A stretch of 64,000 nt of DNA. It comes from Sphingobium sp. HWE2-09 (lineage in GTDB: Bacteria; Pseudomonadota; Alphaproteobacteria; Sphingomonadales; Sphingomonadaceae). Both the position numbers and the translations under genes were made by a program. Shown one piece after another: positions 44,688-54,702 of this stretch (positions within the stretch are counted from its first letter, which is position 1; every line of letters begins with the position of its first letter). The DNA lies in the NCBI RefSeq assembly GCF_035989265.1, contig NZ_JAYKZX010000001.1, forward strand, positions 947,001 through 1,011,000, written 5' to 3'. The notes under the pieces were generated by a model, which saw only the letters and a program-made list of their open reading frames with translations, was not told the DNA's origin and did not search any database.

Positions 44688-46280
44688 CTATGCGTTCAGG
44701 ATCAGGTCGGTCGCCTTTTCCGCCACCATCATCGTGGGGACATTGGTGTTGCCGCCAGGCACCCGGGGCATGACCGATGCGTCCACGACCCGCAAAGCGG
44801 CGATGCCGCGCACCCGCAATTGCGGATCGACCACCGCCATCGGATCATGCCCCATGCGGCAGGTGCCGACGGCGTGGATATCCGACGTCGCGGTTTCGCG
44901 CAGATAGGCGTCCAGTTCGTCGTCCGACTGGATATGCGCGCCGGGCGCCAGTTCTTCACCGCGGAAGGGGTCGAAGGGGCTTTGCGCGAAGATGGTGCGC
45001 ACCGCCCGGATCGCCGCCCGGCCCATCGCCATATCATTGCCGGTTGACAGGATATTGGGGTCGATGGACAGCGGCGCGGCCGGACCGGCCCCCGTCAGCT
45101 TGATTTCGCCTACGCTCTCCGGATTGAGCAGGTCGATATGGGCGAAATAGCCATGGTCCATGATCAGTTTACGCCCCATCGCTTCATAAAGCGCCATGGC
45201 GAAATGGACCTTCACGTCAGGACTGTCAGCGCCCGGCATGGTTTTGAGATAAGCGCCGATCTCGGCGGGCGGCTGCGCCAGCGGCCCTTTGCGGAACAGC
45301 AGGAAATTGGCGACCGCCTTGGCCGCGACCATCGGGTGGAACACGTTGAACAGCGACACCGGCTGGGTACAATATTGCTTCACGCTGATCGCCACATGGT
45401 CGCGATAATTTTGCCCCACGCCGGGCAGATGATGGACCAGCGGCACGCCGACCTCGCCCAGATGGTTACCGGGGCCGATGCCCGACTGCATCAATATGCC
45501 TGGCGAATGGATGGCGCCTGCGGACAGGATCACTTCGCGCGTCGCGTTGGCCTGTTCGACCTGCCCGCCACGCCGCCAAGCGACGCCAGTGGCGCGCCCG
45601 TCCTTGACGATGATCCGCTCGACATGGGCATTGGTGACCACGCGCAGATTGGGTCGCTTGCGTGCAGGTGTCAGATAGGCGCGCGCCGCGCTCCAACGCC
45701 GCCCGGCCGATGCGGTGACGTCGGCAGGCACCACGCCTTCGCGCGTCGATCCGCTGGGATCGTCATTATATGGGATGCCAGCGGCCATGGCGGCATCGCG
45801 AAAGGCCTTAGCCAGCGGATTGGTGATGCCGGGCCGGGTCACCAGCACCGGACCGCCGCGCCCATGATAGGCTTCCTCGCCGCCCGGCTGAAAATCCTCC
45901 AGCTTCTTGAAATAGGGCAGGACGTCGTCATAGCTCCACCCCTCATTCCCCAACTGCCGCCAGCCGTCATAGTCGGCGGCGGTGCCGCGATCATAGACCA
46001 TGCCGTTGATCGAAGAGGATCCGCCCAGCACCTTGCCGCGCGGCGTGTACATCTGCCGCCCCTGCGCATGGGCTTGGGGCACGCTGACATGCATCCACTG
46101 GAACATCCCGCGATACATGATCGGCAGCAGCCCGCCGGGCGCATGAATGAAGATGCTCCTGTCCTTGCCGCCCGCTTCGATCAGCAGCACCCGGTTGCGG
46201 GAATCTTCCGACAATCGGCCCGCCATGACGCATCCGGCCGATCCGCCGCCGATGATGATGAAGTCGAAACTGTCCGCCAT
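44688..46280 (-). CDS. GMC-family FAD oxidoreductase (choline/alcohol dehydrogenase-like)
   Basis: 530 residues from ATG 46280 after GGGAGAG. FAD loop FIIIGGGSAGCVMAGRLSE, IEAGG, GMC signature 1 PRGKVLGGSSSINGMVY, signature 2 EVILSAGAIHSPGILMQSG, the catalytic His pair region THAVGTCRMG and VVDASVMPRVPGGNTNVPTMMVAEKA. This is the BetA/AlkJ-like size and layout, not the longer cholesterol oxidase. Expected: FAD-dependent oxidation of a primary or secondary alcohol to aldehyde, ketone or acid, passing electrons to quinone or another acceptor. In this cluster a side-chain terminal alcohol is a reasonable substrate. Confidence 0.9.
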   Translation of the reverse strand: MADSFDFIIIGGGSAGCVMAGRLSEDSRNRVLLIEAGGKDRSIFIHAPGGLLPIMYRGMFQWMHVSVPQAHAQGRQMYTPRGKVLGGSSSINGMVYDRGTAADYDGWRQLGNEGWSYDDVLPYFKKLEDFQPGGEEAYHGRGGPVLVTRPGITNPLAKAFRDAAMAAGIPYNDDPSGSTREGVVPADVTASAGRRWSAARAYLTPARKRPNLRVVTNAHVERIIVKDGRATGVAWRRGGQVEQANATREVILSAGAIHSPGILMQSGIGPGNHLGEVGVPLVHHLPGVGQNYRDHVAISVKQYCTQPVSLFNVFHPMVAAKAVANFLLFRKGPLAQPPAEIGAYLKTMPGADSPDVKVHFAMALYEAMGRKLIMDHGYFAHIDLLNPESVGEIKLTGAGPAAPLSIDPNILSTGNDMAMGRAAIRAVRTIFAQSPFDPFRGEELAPGAHIQSDDELDAYLRETATSDIHAVGTCRMGHDPMAVVDPQLRVRGIAALRVVDASVMPRVPGGNTNVPTMMVAEKATDLILNA

Positions 46281-46442
46281 TATCTCTCCCGGCAGCGCCT
46301 GTGCGACCGCTTTTGTGCGCACTGAATCATCCAACAGGGTACGCAGGTCAAGACGCTTGAACGATTTTCATGCGAATAAGGCGTGATCTTCGATAGATTT
46401 TCCTTATCCTCTTCGGGGACAAGAATTGTTGAGGAGAAGCCG

Positions 46443-46955
46443 ATGTCCGTCGAAAGCCCAGTGGCCGCGCGCCACGATCCGTTCGCACTCTATGATCCTG
46501 CCATATTGGTCGCGTCCGATCCAATCGAGATCGACGCGCCAGCTATGGTCGTCTGGAATATCCTGACCGATATGCCGCGTTATGGCGAATGGAACCCCTT
46601 TTGCGTCTGGGCGCAATCGACGCTCGAAATGGGCGCGCCGGTCTATATGCGGCTGGTCAACTATGCCAATCCGGGCGCGCTGGCGCCCAATTGCGAATAT
46701 GTCTGCGCGTTTGAGCCGGGGCGGCTCTTGTCCTGGGAACTGCCGGACAGCGAAGCCTGGCCCTATCCCGCCCGGCGCGACCAGATGATCGAGGAACTGG
46801 GGCCGGAAAAATGCCGCTACCAGTCGACCGACGCTTTTACCGGACCCAATGGCATCCATGTCATGCGCTTTTGCGGCCCCTGGGTAACGCGCGCGTTCAA
46901 TGATTCGGCCAAGGCGCTCAAGGCGCGCGCAGAGGCCATGCACCGGGGCGAGTGA
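46443..46955 (+). CDS. SRPBCC/polyketide-cyclase-like small-molecule binding protein
   Basis: 170 residues from ATG 46443 after GAGGAG. The fold pattern is clear: IEIDAPAMVVWNILTDMPRYGEWNPFCV at the N-terminus, a curved sheet with FEPGRLLSWEL, and a C-terminal helix FNDSAKALKARAEAM that closes the hydrophobic pocket. Such proteins bind, or act as cyclases/dehydratases on, hydrophobic ligands; no catalytic residues are evident. Divergent from the GMC operon across a gap with a TGCGTA element (minus strand, 46340-46345) and upstream of a LysR gene. Confidence 0.8.
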   Translation: MSVESPVAARHDPFALYDPAILVASDPIEIDAPAMVVWNILTDMPRYGEWNPFCVWAQSTLEMGAPVYMRLVNYANPGALAPNCEYVCAFEPGRLLSWELPDSEAWPYPARRDQMIEELGPEKCRYQSTDAFTGPNGIHVMRFCGPWVTRAFNDSAKALKARAEAMHRGE

Positions 46956-47076
46956 GCGATGGGGCAGGCGCCGACGATCCGATCGCGGTGCCTGTCTCGC
47001 CTGCCAGACTTCCCGAACCCGCCTTTTTCGGCCGTCTGGACATCGCACCTGCCTGAACAGCGCGCAAGGAGGATGG

Positions 47077-47985
47077 GTGAGGGTCACATTACGCCAGATC
47101 GCCGTGTTCGAAGCGGTGGCACGCATCGGCAGCATTGCCGGGGCGGCCGACGACATCAACCTCAGCCCGTCGGCGACCAGCATGTCGCTCAAGGATCTGG
47201 AAACCCATCTGGGCGTCCAGCTTTTTGCCCGATCGGGTCGCCGGATGCTCTTGTCCGATCAGGGGCGGCCGATGCTGGAAATGGCGCGCGCCATATTGGT
47301 GCAGGTTCAGGATATGGAGGCGCTGTCGCTGCCGGAGGAAGTGCGCGGGCGACTGCGCATCGGCGCGGTCGCGCCGGTGGGCAATTACGTCCTCCCGGAC
47401 CTGTGCGCCGCCTTCATGCACCGCCACCCCGGCGTGCGGATCGAAATGCGGATCATGCCCTCGCACGATGTGATGGAGGGGGTCCGCAACATGGCGCTCG
47501 ACATCGGTTTTGTCAGCGCACCAGTAAATTCCAGCTATTTGAACGCGCAGCCCTGGCGTCGCGATCGGCTCGTCATCTGCGTAGCGCCGGGCCACCGTCT
47601 GGCGGGCGCGGGCGCCGTACCCCTCGCCGATTTGGCGGGAGAGGCATGGGTGCTGGAAAAGACATTATCCAGCGAACGCATCGCTTTCACGGTCGAAGCT
47701 CTCAAATATTTCAACTCGATGAATGTCGCGCTGGAGGCCGACAGTGTCGAGGCGATCAAGCGGATCGTGCGCCAGAGCGACATGCTCGCCTGCCTGTCGC
47801 GCCTGACGGTGGAGGAGGACGTGTCGCGCGGCGAACTGGTGGCCCTGGATGTCCCGGAACTGCGCTTCACCCATATCCTCAGTCTGGTCAGCCGCCGTGA
47901 CACGCCAATGCCCCAGGCCTGTCGCGCGTTCCACGACTTTGCCCGGCGCTCGGTCGAGCAGAACGACAGGCAGGACAGGGTCTGA
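47077..47985 (+). CDS. LysR-family transcriptional regulator
   Basis: 302 residues from GTG 47077, preceded by AAGGAGG at 47066-47072. HTH: LRQIAVFEAVARIGSIAGAADDINLSPSATSMSLKDLETHLGVQLF, the standard LysR signature (Ser-Ala-Thr in the recognition helix). The substrate-binding domain is CysB-like (LRIGAVAPVGNYVLPDLCAAFM). It lies just upstream of the 48111-54292 beta-oxidation operon on the same strand, which it probably activates. Confidence 0.88.
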   Translation: MRVTLRQIAVFEAVARIGSIAGAADDINLSPSATSMSLKDLETHLGVQLFARSGRRMLLSDQGRPMLEMARAILVQVQDMEALSLPEEVRGRLRIGAVAPVGNYVLPDLCAAFMHRHPGVRIEMRIMPSHDVMEGVRNMALDIGFVSAPVNSSYLNAQPWRRDRLVICVAPGHRLAGAGAVPLADLAGEAWVLEKTLSSERIAFTVEALKYFNSMNVALEADSVEAIKRIVRQSDMLACLSRLTVEEDVSRGELVALDVPELRFTHILSLVSRRDTPMPQACRAFHDFARRSVEQNDRQDRV

Positions 47986-48110
47986 ACCGACCAAGATCCG
48001 GCCGATGCATCAGTTTTACTGAGCATCGGCATCCGAAATTCGAAATGGTAGCATGACTCGCCAGCGCCTAATCAGGCGGGGCGGCCCCGGCCGCAGCGGC
48101 GGAGAGTGAT

Positions 48111-49097
48111 GTGAAAGCTATGATATGCGGCGCGTTCGCGCCGGTGGATGCATTATATCTGGGCGATTTTCCAGCGCCGCAAGCGGGGCCGGGCGAGGTC
48201 GTGATCGATGTCGTGGCCGCGGGCGTCAACTATCCCGACGTCCTGATTGTCCAAGGCAAATATCAGACCAAGCCGCCGCTCCCCTTCGTTCCGGGCAGCG
48301 AGGCGTCAGGCCATATTGCCGCGCTGGGTGACGGGGTGGAAGGCTTTGCAGTGGGCGACCGGGTCATCGCCTTCACCGGAAGCGGCGCCTTTGCCCGCCA
48401 GGTTCAGGTGCCAGCGACGCAGGTCTGGCCGGTGCCCGATGGCGTCGATCTGGAGATCGCAGCGGGCATCGCCATCACCTATGGCACATCCTATCATGCG
48501 CTCAAGGACCGGGCGGCGCTGCAACCGGGCGAAACGCTGCTGGTGCTGGGCGCGGGTGGCGGCGTCGGCCTGACCGCCGTGGAACTGGGCAAGCATATGG
48601 GCGCGCGCGTCATCGCTGCCGCCTCCAGCCCGGAAAAACTGGCGCTCGCGCAGGCGCAGGGTGCCGACGAACTGATCGATTATGCGCGCGATGATCTGCG
48701 CGAACGGATCAAGGCGCTGACCGGCGGCAAAGGCGTCGATGTCGTCTATGATCCGGTCGGCGGGCCGACCAGCATCCTGGGCGTCCGCTCGCTTGCATGG
48801 GGCGGGCGGCATCTGGTCGTCGGCTTTGCAGGCGGGGAGATACCCGCCATCCCCGCCAACCTCCTGCTGCTCAAGAGCGCCGCGGCGCTCGGCATACTCT
48901 GGGGCAACAGCGTGCGCGCCGACCCGGTCCGTCAGGGCGCCAATATGCGGCAGATACTCGACTGGCTGGCGCAGGGTGCGCTCAAGCCGGTCATCGACGC
49001 CCGCTTCACCCTGTCCGACACGGTGGCCGCGCTCCAGCATCTCGAACGGCGCAAGGTGAAGGGCAAAGTGCTGCTCACCCTCGGCCGCGAATCCTGA
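48111..49097 (+). CDS. NADPH:quinone reductase-type MDR oxidoreductase (zinc-free)
   Basis: 328 residues from GTG 48111 after GGAGAG. Zinc-free medium-chain reductase: AAGVNYPDVLIVQGKYQTKPPLPFVPGSEASG (no Cys ligand), cofactor loop LVLGAGGGVGLTAVELGKHMGA with AASSPEKL after it (NADPH-type), and a GNSVRADP segment. The family reduces quinones or 2-enoyl thioesters. First gene of an operon with FadJ, an acyl-CoA dehydrogenase and a kinase, so enoyl-CoA reduction or a related step in side-chain catabolism is likely. Confidence 0.86.
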   Translation: MKAMICGAFAPVDALYLGDFPAPQAGPGEVVIDVVAAGVNYPDVLIVQGKYQTKPPLPFVPGSEASGHIAALGDGVEGFAVGDRVIAFTGSGAFARQVQVPATQVWPVPDGVDLEIAAGIAITYGTSYHALKDRAALQPGETLLVLGAGGGVGLTAVELGKHMGARVIAAASSPEKLALAQAQGADELIDYARDDLRERIKALTGGKGVDVVYDPVGGPTSILGVRSLAWGGRHLVVGFAGGEIPAIPANLLLLKSAAALGILWGNSVRADPVRQGANMRQILDWLAQGALKPVIDARFTLSDTVAALQHLERRKVKGKVLLTLGRES

Positions 49098-49113
49098 ACA
49101 GGGAAAGATCAGC

Positions 49114-51198
49114 ATGTCCGATACAGTCAGCTTCCACGTCCACGGCGCGATCGCCGAAGCGGTAATCGACAATCCACCGGTCAACGCGACCTCCGCCAGC
49201 GTGCGCCAAGGCCTTGCCGAAGCGATCCGGCGGACCGAGACAGACCCGCAAATCGCCGCCCTTGTCATTCGTTGCGAGAACGAAACATTTATCGCCGGGG
49301 CCGACATCAAGGAATTTGGCCAGCCGATGGCCGAACCGCTTCTCCCCGCCGTCATCGCGCAGATGGACGCCGCGACCAAGCCGATCGTCGCGGCGCTCCA
49401 CGGTACGGTGCTGGGCGGCGGGTTCGAAGTGGCGCTGGCCTGCCATTATCGTATCGCCGTGCCGGACGCGATGTTCGGCTTTCCGGAGGTCAAGCTCGGC
49501 ATCGTGCCGGGTGCCGGGGGCACCCAGCGCACGCCGCGTCTGGCGGGCCTGGAGACCGCGATCCGGCTGACGACGCAGGGCGGCCGGATCGATGCTGGCG
49601 AAGCGCTGGCCCATGGCCTGATCGACGCGATCGCGGACAGCGGCGACCTTCCTGCCGCTGCGCGCGCCTATGCGGAAAAACTGGTGGCGGAGGGTAAAGG
49701 GCCGCGCAGCGCTGGCGCTTTGCCGATGCCCGCGGACGATCCCGACTTGTTCGCACAACTGTCCAACTCGCTGTCCAAAAAAATGCGCGGGCAGACGGCA
49801 CCGTTGAAAATCCTGGAAGCGATCCGGCTGGGTTACACGCTGGATTTCGACACGGCGCTGGCACGCGAACTGGATTTGTGCCGCGAAAGCATCGCCGGAC
49901 CGCAGTCGAAAGCGCTGCGCCACATATTCGCCGCTGAACGCGCCGTCGCCCGCATCCCCGGCCTGCCTGCCGATATGCCCGTACGTCCGGTCGATCGCGT
50001 CGGCGTCATCGGCCTGGGTGTCATGGGGCGCGGGATCGTCATGGCGGTCGCGAGCGCGGGCCTCCCCGTCATCGCGATCGGCCTCGATCAAACTCACATC
50101 GATGCCGCGATGAAAGCGATCGGCAAGCTATGGTCTGCTTCCGTCGCCAAGGGTAGCCTGACCCAGGCGGCGATGGACAAGCGCCTGGCGCTCATCACCA
50201 CCAGCGACGACCCGCGCGACCTCATCACCACCCAGTTGGTCATAGAGGCGGTGACGGAGGAGTTGGACACCAAGAAGGATGTATTCGCCACGCTGGGTCG
50301 GGTGACTCAACCCGGCACGATCCTCGCCTCCAACACCAGCTTCCTCGACATCGACGCGCTGGCCGAGGCGTCGGGGCGGCCGGAGGATGTGTGCGGGATG
50401 CATTTCTTCAACCCCGCTCATGTCATGCGCCTGCTGGAAGATGTCCGCGCGGCCAGGACAGAGCCGGATGTCGTCGCGACGATTATGGGACTGGGCAAGC
50501 GGATCGGGAAACTGCCTGTGCTGTCGGGCGTATGCGATGGCTTCATCGTCAACCGGATGCTGTCCAAACGTTCGCGCGAAGCCTTTTTCCTGGTGGAAGA
50601 AGGCGCCAGCCCTGCGGCGATCGATGCGATAGTGTTTGGCTTCGGCTTTCCGATGGGGCCGTTCGCGCTGGGCGATCTGGCGGGGCTGGACGTGCAGGCC
50701 GCCGCGCGCAAGGCCCGCGCCGCCAAAGCCACTGACCGCGAACGGCGTGCCGATTTCGTCGAACAGATGGTGGCGCAGGGGCGGCTCGGGCAAAAGACGG
50801 GATCGGGCTGGTATCTCTATGACGAGAAGCGCAAGGCCAGCCCCAATCCGCAGACCGACGCGATGATCGCCGCTCACGCCGATCGTCATGGCCTCACGCT
50901 GCGCGACGTTGGCGAGAAGGAGATCGAGGCGCGACTGCTCTACGCGATGGTCAATGAAGGCGCGAAGCTGCTGGGCGAAGGCGTTGCCGCTCGTCCGCAG
51001 GAAATCGACGTGGCGATGGTCAACGGGCTGGGCTGGCCTGGCTATACGGGCGGCCCGATGTTCTGGGCCGACCAGATCGGCCTCGACACGCTATTGGCGA
51101 CGATCGAACGCTTCCGCGCCGAGCAGGGCGACGCCTATTGGACGCCTGCGCCCTTGCTCGTCCAATATGTGGCCGAGGGGCGGGGGTTCTACCCATGA
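49114..51198 (+). CDS. fadJ: Bifunctional enoyl-CoA hydratase/3-hydroxyacyl-CoA dehydrogenase (FadB/FadJ type)
   Basis: 694 residues. Residues 1-190: crotonase domain with the [15 protein letters not shown] oxyanion loop, [13 protein letters not shown] and [20 protein letters not shown] (both Glu of the hydratase). Residues ~290-480: NAD domain [20 protein letters not shown] and the catalytic His-Glu in [15 protein letters not shown]. The C-terminal 3-hydroxyacyl-CoA dehydrogenase domains follow. Carries out hydration and oxidation of 2-enoyl-CoA in beta-oxidation. ATGA overlap with the downstream acyl-CoA dehydrogenase gene. In this context it probably shortens a steroid side chain or a ring-cleavage product. 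Confidence 0.93.
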   Translation: MSDTVSFHVHGAIAEAVIDNPPVNATSASVRQGLAEAIRRTETDPQIAALVIRCENETFIAGADIKEFGQPMAEPLLPAVIAQMDAATKPIVAALHGTVLGGGFEVALACHYRIAVPDAMFGFPEVKLGIVPGAGGTQRTPRLAGLETAIRLTTQGGRIDAGEALAHGLIDAIADSGDLPAAARAYAEKLVAEGKGPRSAGALPMPADDPDLFAQLSNSLSKKMRGQTAPLKILEAIRLGYTLDFDTALARELDLCRESIAGPQSKALRHIFAAERAVARIPGLPADMPVRPVDRVGVIGLGVMGRGIVMAVASAGLPVIAIGLDQTHIDAAMKAIGKLWSASVAKGSLTQAAMDKRLALITTSDDPRDLITTQLVIEAVTEELDTKKDVFATLGRVTQPGTILASNTSFLDIDALAEASGRPEDVCGMHFFNPAHVMRLLEDVRAARTEPDVVATIMGLGKRIGKLPVLSGVCDGFIVNRMLSKRSREAFFLVEEGASPAAIDAIVFGFGFPMGPFALGDLAGLDVQAAARKARAAKATDRERRADFVEQMVAQGRLGQKTGSGWYLYDEKRKASPNPQTDAMIAAHADRHGLTLRDVGEKEIEARLLYAMVNEGAKLLGEGVAARPQEIDVAMVNGLGWPGYTGGPMFWADQIGLDTLLATIERFRAEQGDAYWTPAPLLVQYVAEGRGFYP

Positions 51199-52397
51199 GC
51201 TACGATCCCAATGCAAGGACCGCCGATCTGTTGGTCCGGCTGCGCACCTTCATGGACGCGCATGTCTATCCCAACGAAAAACTCTATTATGAGGAGGTCG
51301 CGACCGGCGACCGCTGGGCGCATGTCACGCTGATCGATCGTTTGAAGCCGCTGGCGAAGGCGGCTGGGCTGTGGAACCTGTTCCTGCCGCAAAGCGGCCA
51401 TGGCGCAGGCTTGTCCAACCTTGAATATGCGCCGCTGTGCGAAGAGATGGGCCGGGTCCACTGGTGCCCGGCGGTGTTCAATTGCGCTGCGCCCGACACT
51501 GGCAATATGGAAACGCTGGAACGCTTCGGCACCGATGCGCATAAGGAGCGCTGGCTGAAGCCGATGCTGGCGGGTGACATGCGCTCCGCCTTCGCCATGA
51601 CCGAACCGGCGGTCGCCTCTTCCGACGCGACCAATATCGAAAGCTCCATCGTCCGCGACGGCGATGATTATGTCGTTAACGGCCGCAAATGGTGGATATC
51701 GGGTATGGGCGAAGCGGACTGCGCGCTCTTGATTTTCATAGGCAAGACCGATCCCCATGCGGCCAAGCACCAGCAGCAATCGATGATCCTGATCCCGCGC
51801 GACACGCCCGGCATCACCGTACTGCGGCCGATGAGCATTTTTGGCTATGATGACGCGCCCCACGGCCATATGGAAATAGCGTTCGAGAATGTCCGCGTGC
51901 CCGCGACCAACATGCTACTGGGTGAAGGACGCGGGTTCGAAATCGCGCAGGCGCGCCTGGGGCCGGGACGCATCCATCATTGTATGCGGATGATCGGTAT
52001 GGCCGAACGCGCGCTCGAAGCCATGTGTCGGCGGGTGAAATCCCGCGTCGCCTTCGGCAAGCCGCTGGCCGAACAGGGCGTCATCGTCGAACGCATCGCC
52101 AATAGCCGCATCCTGATCGATCAGGCGCGGCTGCTGACGCTTCATGCCGCGCATCGCATGGACATGGTCGGCAACAAGGGCGCGAAGGCGGAAATCGCGA
52201 TGATCAAGGTCGCCGCACCCAATATGGCCTGCCAGGTGATCGACTGGGCGATGCAGGCCCATGGCGCGGCGGGGGTCAGCCAGGATTTCTTCCTCGCCAG
52301 CTATTATGCCCATGCCCGCAAGATCCGCTTCGCGGACGGACCGGACGAGGTGCACCGCCATCAGCTTGGCCGCCTGGAATTGGCGAAATATGACTGA
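51195..52397 (+). CDS. Acyl-CoA dehydrogenase, ACAD10/11 (LvaC-like) type
   Basis: 400 residues. N-terminal helical domain ([19 protein letters not shown]), FAD-binding [21 protein letters not shown] and [11 protein letters not shown] in the middle sheet, and a C-terminal helical bundle with a GAAGVSQDF segment and [17 protein letters not shown]. The long N-terminal helix and the fusion-partner-like neighbour (an APH kinase gene overlapping by eight bases) are the hallmarks of the ACAD10/11 and LvaC group. In the levulinate pathway this group eliminates phosphate from 4-phosphoacyl-CoA. So a 4-hydroxyacyl-CoA route is plausible, as is ordinary dehydrogenation. Confidence 0.87.
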   Translation: MSYDPNARTADLLVRLRTFMDAHVYPNEKLYYEEVATGDRWAHVTLIDRLKPLAKAAGLWNLFLPQSGHGAGLSNLEYAPLCEEMGRVHWCPAVFNCAAPDTGNMETLERFGTDAHKERWLKPMLAGDMRSAFAMTEPAVASSDATNIESSIVRDGDDYVVNGRKWWISGMGEADCALLIFIGKTDPHAAKHQQQSMILIPRDTPGITVLRPMSIFGYDDAPHGHMEIAFENVRVPATNMLLGEGRGFEIAQARLGPGRIHHCMRMIGMAERALEAMCRRVKSRVAFGKPLAEQGVIVERIANSRILIDQARLLTLHAAHRMDMVGNKGAKAEIAMIKVAAPNMACQVIDWAMQAHGAAGVSQDFFLASYYAHARKIRFADGPDEVHRHQLGRLELAKYD

Positions 52398-53442
52398 GGC
52401 GGGGGCCGCCCGCACGCTCGATATGGCGCGGCTGGTCCCGTGGTTGTGGGATCATGTGCCGGGCGCACATGGTATGATCGGCGCGCGGAAATTCGAAGGG
52501 GGCCAGTCGAACCCCACCTATCTGCTGTCGGTCGATGGCGTCGATCGCTTCGTGCTGCGTCGGAAGCCCGACGGTATGTTGTTGCCGTCCGCCCATGCCA
52601 TCGAACGCGAATATCGTGTGACCGCTGCCCTCCAGCATACGGCTGTGCCGGTCGCCCGTCCGATCGCGCTGTGCGCAGATAGCGATATCGTCGGCACGCC
52701 ATTCTTCGTGATGGACTATGCAAAGGGCCGCAACTTCTGGGACGCGCGCCTGCCCGATCTGTCGCCTGTCGAACGCGGCGCCATCTATGACGAGATGAAC
52801 CGGGTACTGGCCGCACTCCATGCCATCGATCCGACAGCGGTCGGCCTGTCCGATTATGGGCGCCCCGGCCATTATTTCGCCCGGCAGGTCGCGCGCTGGA
52901 CGCAACAATATCGTGCCACCGAAACCCGGCGGATCGATGCAATGGAGCGGCTGATCGCGTGGCTGCCCGCCCATGATCCGGGGATGGAGGCGAGCCGGAT
53001 CGTCCATGGCGATTTCCGCAACGACAATATGATCTTCGCTGACGATGGCCCGCGCATCCTCGCCGTGCTTGATTGGGAACTTTCGACACTTGGCCACCCG
53101 CTAGCCGATCTGGCCCAACATATGATGGCGTGGCGTGTGCCTAGCGAGGGCTATCGCGGCCTGTCCGATGCCAGTCTCCCTGCGCTCGGCATTCCTACCG
53201 AGGCGGAGTATCTGCGCCGCTATGGCGATCGCAGCGGCTTGGGCGTTATCGATCCCGACCATTGGCGCTATGCGCTCGTCTTCGCGATGTTCCGCAATGC
53301 CGGGATCCGGCAAGGCGTCTATCGCCGCGCGCTCGACGGCAATGCGTCGAGCGAAGCGGCGGCCAGCCACGGCGCGCGCGCGGAAGAGATTGCCGACCTC
53401 GCCTGGCGCATAGCCGATGGAGAAGCAGATGCCAGCTTGTGA
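52390..53442 (+). CDS. Aminoglycoside-phosphotransferase-fold kinase (LvaA/ACAD10-kinase-like)
   Basis: 350 residues from ATG 52390, overlapping the acyl-CoA dehydrogenase gene by eight bases. Protein-kinase-like fold: [14 protein letters not shown] nucleotide loop, FVLRRKP with the ATP-binding Lys, [12 protein letters not shown] hinge, catalytic loop [13 protein letters not shown] (Asp and Asn) and [17 protein letters not shown] with the metal-binding Asp. This subgroup phosphorylates 4-hydroxyacyl-CoA in levulinate catabolism (LvaA) and in ACAD10/11 systems. Not an antibiotic-resistance gene. Coupled translation with its ACAD supports a joint reaction. Confidence 0.86.
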   Translation: MTEAGAARTLDMARLVPWLWDHVPGAHGMIGARKFEGGQSNPTYLLSVDGVDRFVLRRKPDGMLLPSAHAIEREYRVTAALQHTAVPVARPIALCADSDIVGTPFFVMDYAKGRNFWDARLPDLSPVERGAIYDEMNRVLAALHAIDPTAVGLSDYGRPGHYFARQVARWTQQYRATETRRIDAMERLIAWLPAHDPGMEASRIVHGDFRNDNMIFADDGPRILAVLDWELSTLGHPLADLAQHMMAWRVPSEGYRGLSDASLPALGIPTEAEYLRRYGDRSGLGVIDPDHWRYALVFAMFRNAGIRQGVYRRALDGNASSEAAASHGARAEEIADLAWRIADGEADASL

Positions 53443-54292
53443 AAGCGCGCGCGCCGTCCCGACCATGCGCCTTGGCGGTCATCTGGGGTTGCGCAGCCCG
53501 GACCGGCCGCTGCTCGCCCATCTGGGCCGGTCGGTCGATCCGCTTGATCAGATCGATGCGCTGGCCGATCATGGTTTTGCAGGCGTGCAGGATCTGTTCC
53601 TGAAACTGCGTCCGCCAGAACAGCAGGCGGCCATGGCCGACCATATGGCGCGCAGAGGGCTGCTGCTATCCAGCTTCGGCGGCGATCCGATGCACTGGAA
53701 CCAACCGCTCTGGAGCGCCGGGGACGAAGCGGGGCGGGACGCCCTGCGCGCCAGCATTGCGCTCAGTTGCGCTCTCGCCACGCGCTTCGGCGGGGCAGGC
53801 GCAGTATGTGTTGCGGGCGACGACCCGGCCCGGTCCCGGCCCGAACAGATTGAGGCGATGATTGAGAACCTCAAGCGCCATGCCGATGTCGCGGCCCGTG
53901 TGGGCCTTACCCTGCTGGTCGAACCGATCGCGCCGGACCGCATCGCCGGGCTTCTGCTGGACCGGTTGGAAGATGCGATGGATATGGTGCGCGCCGTCGC
54001 CATGCCGTCGGTGCGGTTGCTGTTCGATATCGGCCATGTCGCCATGATGGGTCATGCCGTGCCATCTGCGCTAAACGCCTGTCGCGACATGATCGGGCTG
54101 ATCCAGCTGGCCGACATACCTGGTCGCGTGGATCCGGGGCTGGGGCAGCTCGACTGGTCGGCGATCCTGCGACAGATTGCAGACCAGCGCTATCGCGGCA
54201 TTATCGAACTGGAATATGAACCGACCGATCCCACCGCAGCGGGCGAGGCGCAGATGCTGGCACGCCTGACCCGGTTGATCGGGGCCGCCTGA
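53429..54292 (+). CDS. Xylose-isomerase-like TIM-barrel protein
   Basis: 287 residues from ATG 53429, which has GGAGA at 53419-53423 (ATG 53417 is also open). The start lies inside the kinase gene (14-base overlap). Barrel strands with LTLLVEPIAPDR (Glu), RLLFDIGHVAMMG (Asp, His), IGLIQLADIPGRVDPGLGQLDW (Asp and the hydroxypyruvate-isomerase-like P-G-R loop) and IIELEYEP (Glu). The metal-site pattern fits Hyi-type isomerases. Last gene of the operon, like its counterpart at 37997. Substrate unknown. Confidence 0.78.
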   Translation: MPACESARAVPTMRLGGHLGLRSPDRPLLAHLGRSVDPLDQIDALADHGFAGVQDLFLKLRPPEQQAAMADHMARRGLLLSSFGGDPMHWNQPLWSAGDEAGRDALRASIALSCALATRFGGAGAVCVAGDDPARSRPEQIEAMIENLKRHADVAARVGLTLLVEPIAPDRIAGLLLDRLEDAMDMVRAVAMPSVRLLFDIGHVAMMGHAVPSALNACRDMIGLIQLADIPGRVDPGLGQLDWSAILRQIADQRYRGIIELEYEPTDPTAAGEAQMLARLTRLIGAA

Positions 54293-54416
54293 TGCCGACC
54301 ACGTCCTGATCCTCATCTTCCGATCTCCCTGTCCAATTCTGCGCAAACGACATCGTCACGACCCGCAAAGGTCGGCTCATCGCCGCATCAATGTCCTAAA
54401 TAGCTCTGCATGGCCG

Positions 54417-54448
54417 AATGAGCGCCTATGTCGCCATGGGCGCTCATT
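54417..54448 (+). terminator. Hairpin after the beta-oxidation operon
   Basis: AATGAGCGCC / GGCGCTCATT, perfect 10-bp stem with a 12-base loop, about 125 bases after the last stop and upstream of the ferredoxin gene. No T tract. Confidence 0.4.
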
Positions 54449-54495
54449 GGGTGTGCTGGTAAAAAGGCGCCAACGAAGAAACGGAGAGCGTGTCT

Positions 54496-54702
54496 ATGAG
54501 AGTGGTTGCTAATCTCAACGTCTGTCAGGGCCATGCGCGCTGCGAAGACCTATGCCCCGAAGTCTTTTCCACCGATGCCATCGAGGGCAAAGTCGTCATC
54601 GAACAGCCGGAATTTCCGCCTGAATTGGAAGATAAAGTAAGGCTTGCCGTCCGGAACTGTCCCGAAGGCGCGCTGCGCATCGCCAAGGGGGTGAAAGCAT
54701 GA
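54496..54702 (+). CDS. Small ferredoxin ([3Fe-4S]/[4Fe-4S] type), P450 redox partner
   Basis: 68 residues from ATG 54496 (GGAGAG at 54483-54488; a GTG at 54490 is too close). Cluster motif Cys10-x2-His13-x2-Cys16 and Cys55-Pro, with Cys20 nearby. His in place of the second Cys is typical of the actinobacterial and sphingomonad ferredoxins that serve P450s. The stop overlaps the P450 start (ATGA), which fixes the partnership. Supplies electrons from a reductase not present in the window. Confidence 0.9.
   Translation: MRVVANLNVCQGHARCEDLCPEVFSTDAIEGKVVIEQPEFPPELEDKVRLAVRNCPEGALRIAKGVKA

Noticed and set aside
52390..53442. Aminoglycoside resistance kinase
   Set aside because: The APH fold is shared, but the overlap with an acyl-CoA dehydrogenase and the ACAD10/LvaA-type sequence argue for CoA metabolism.
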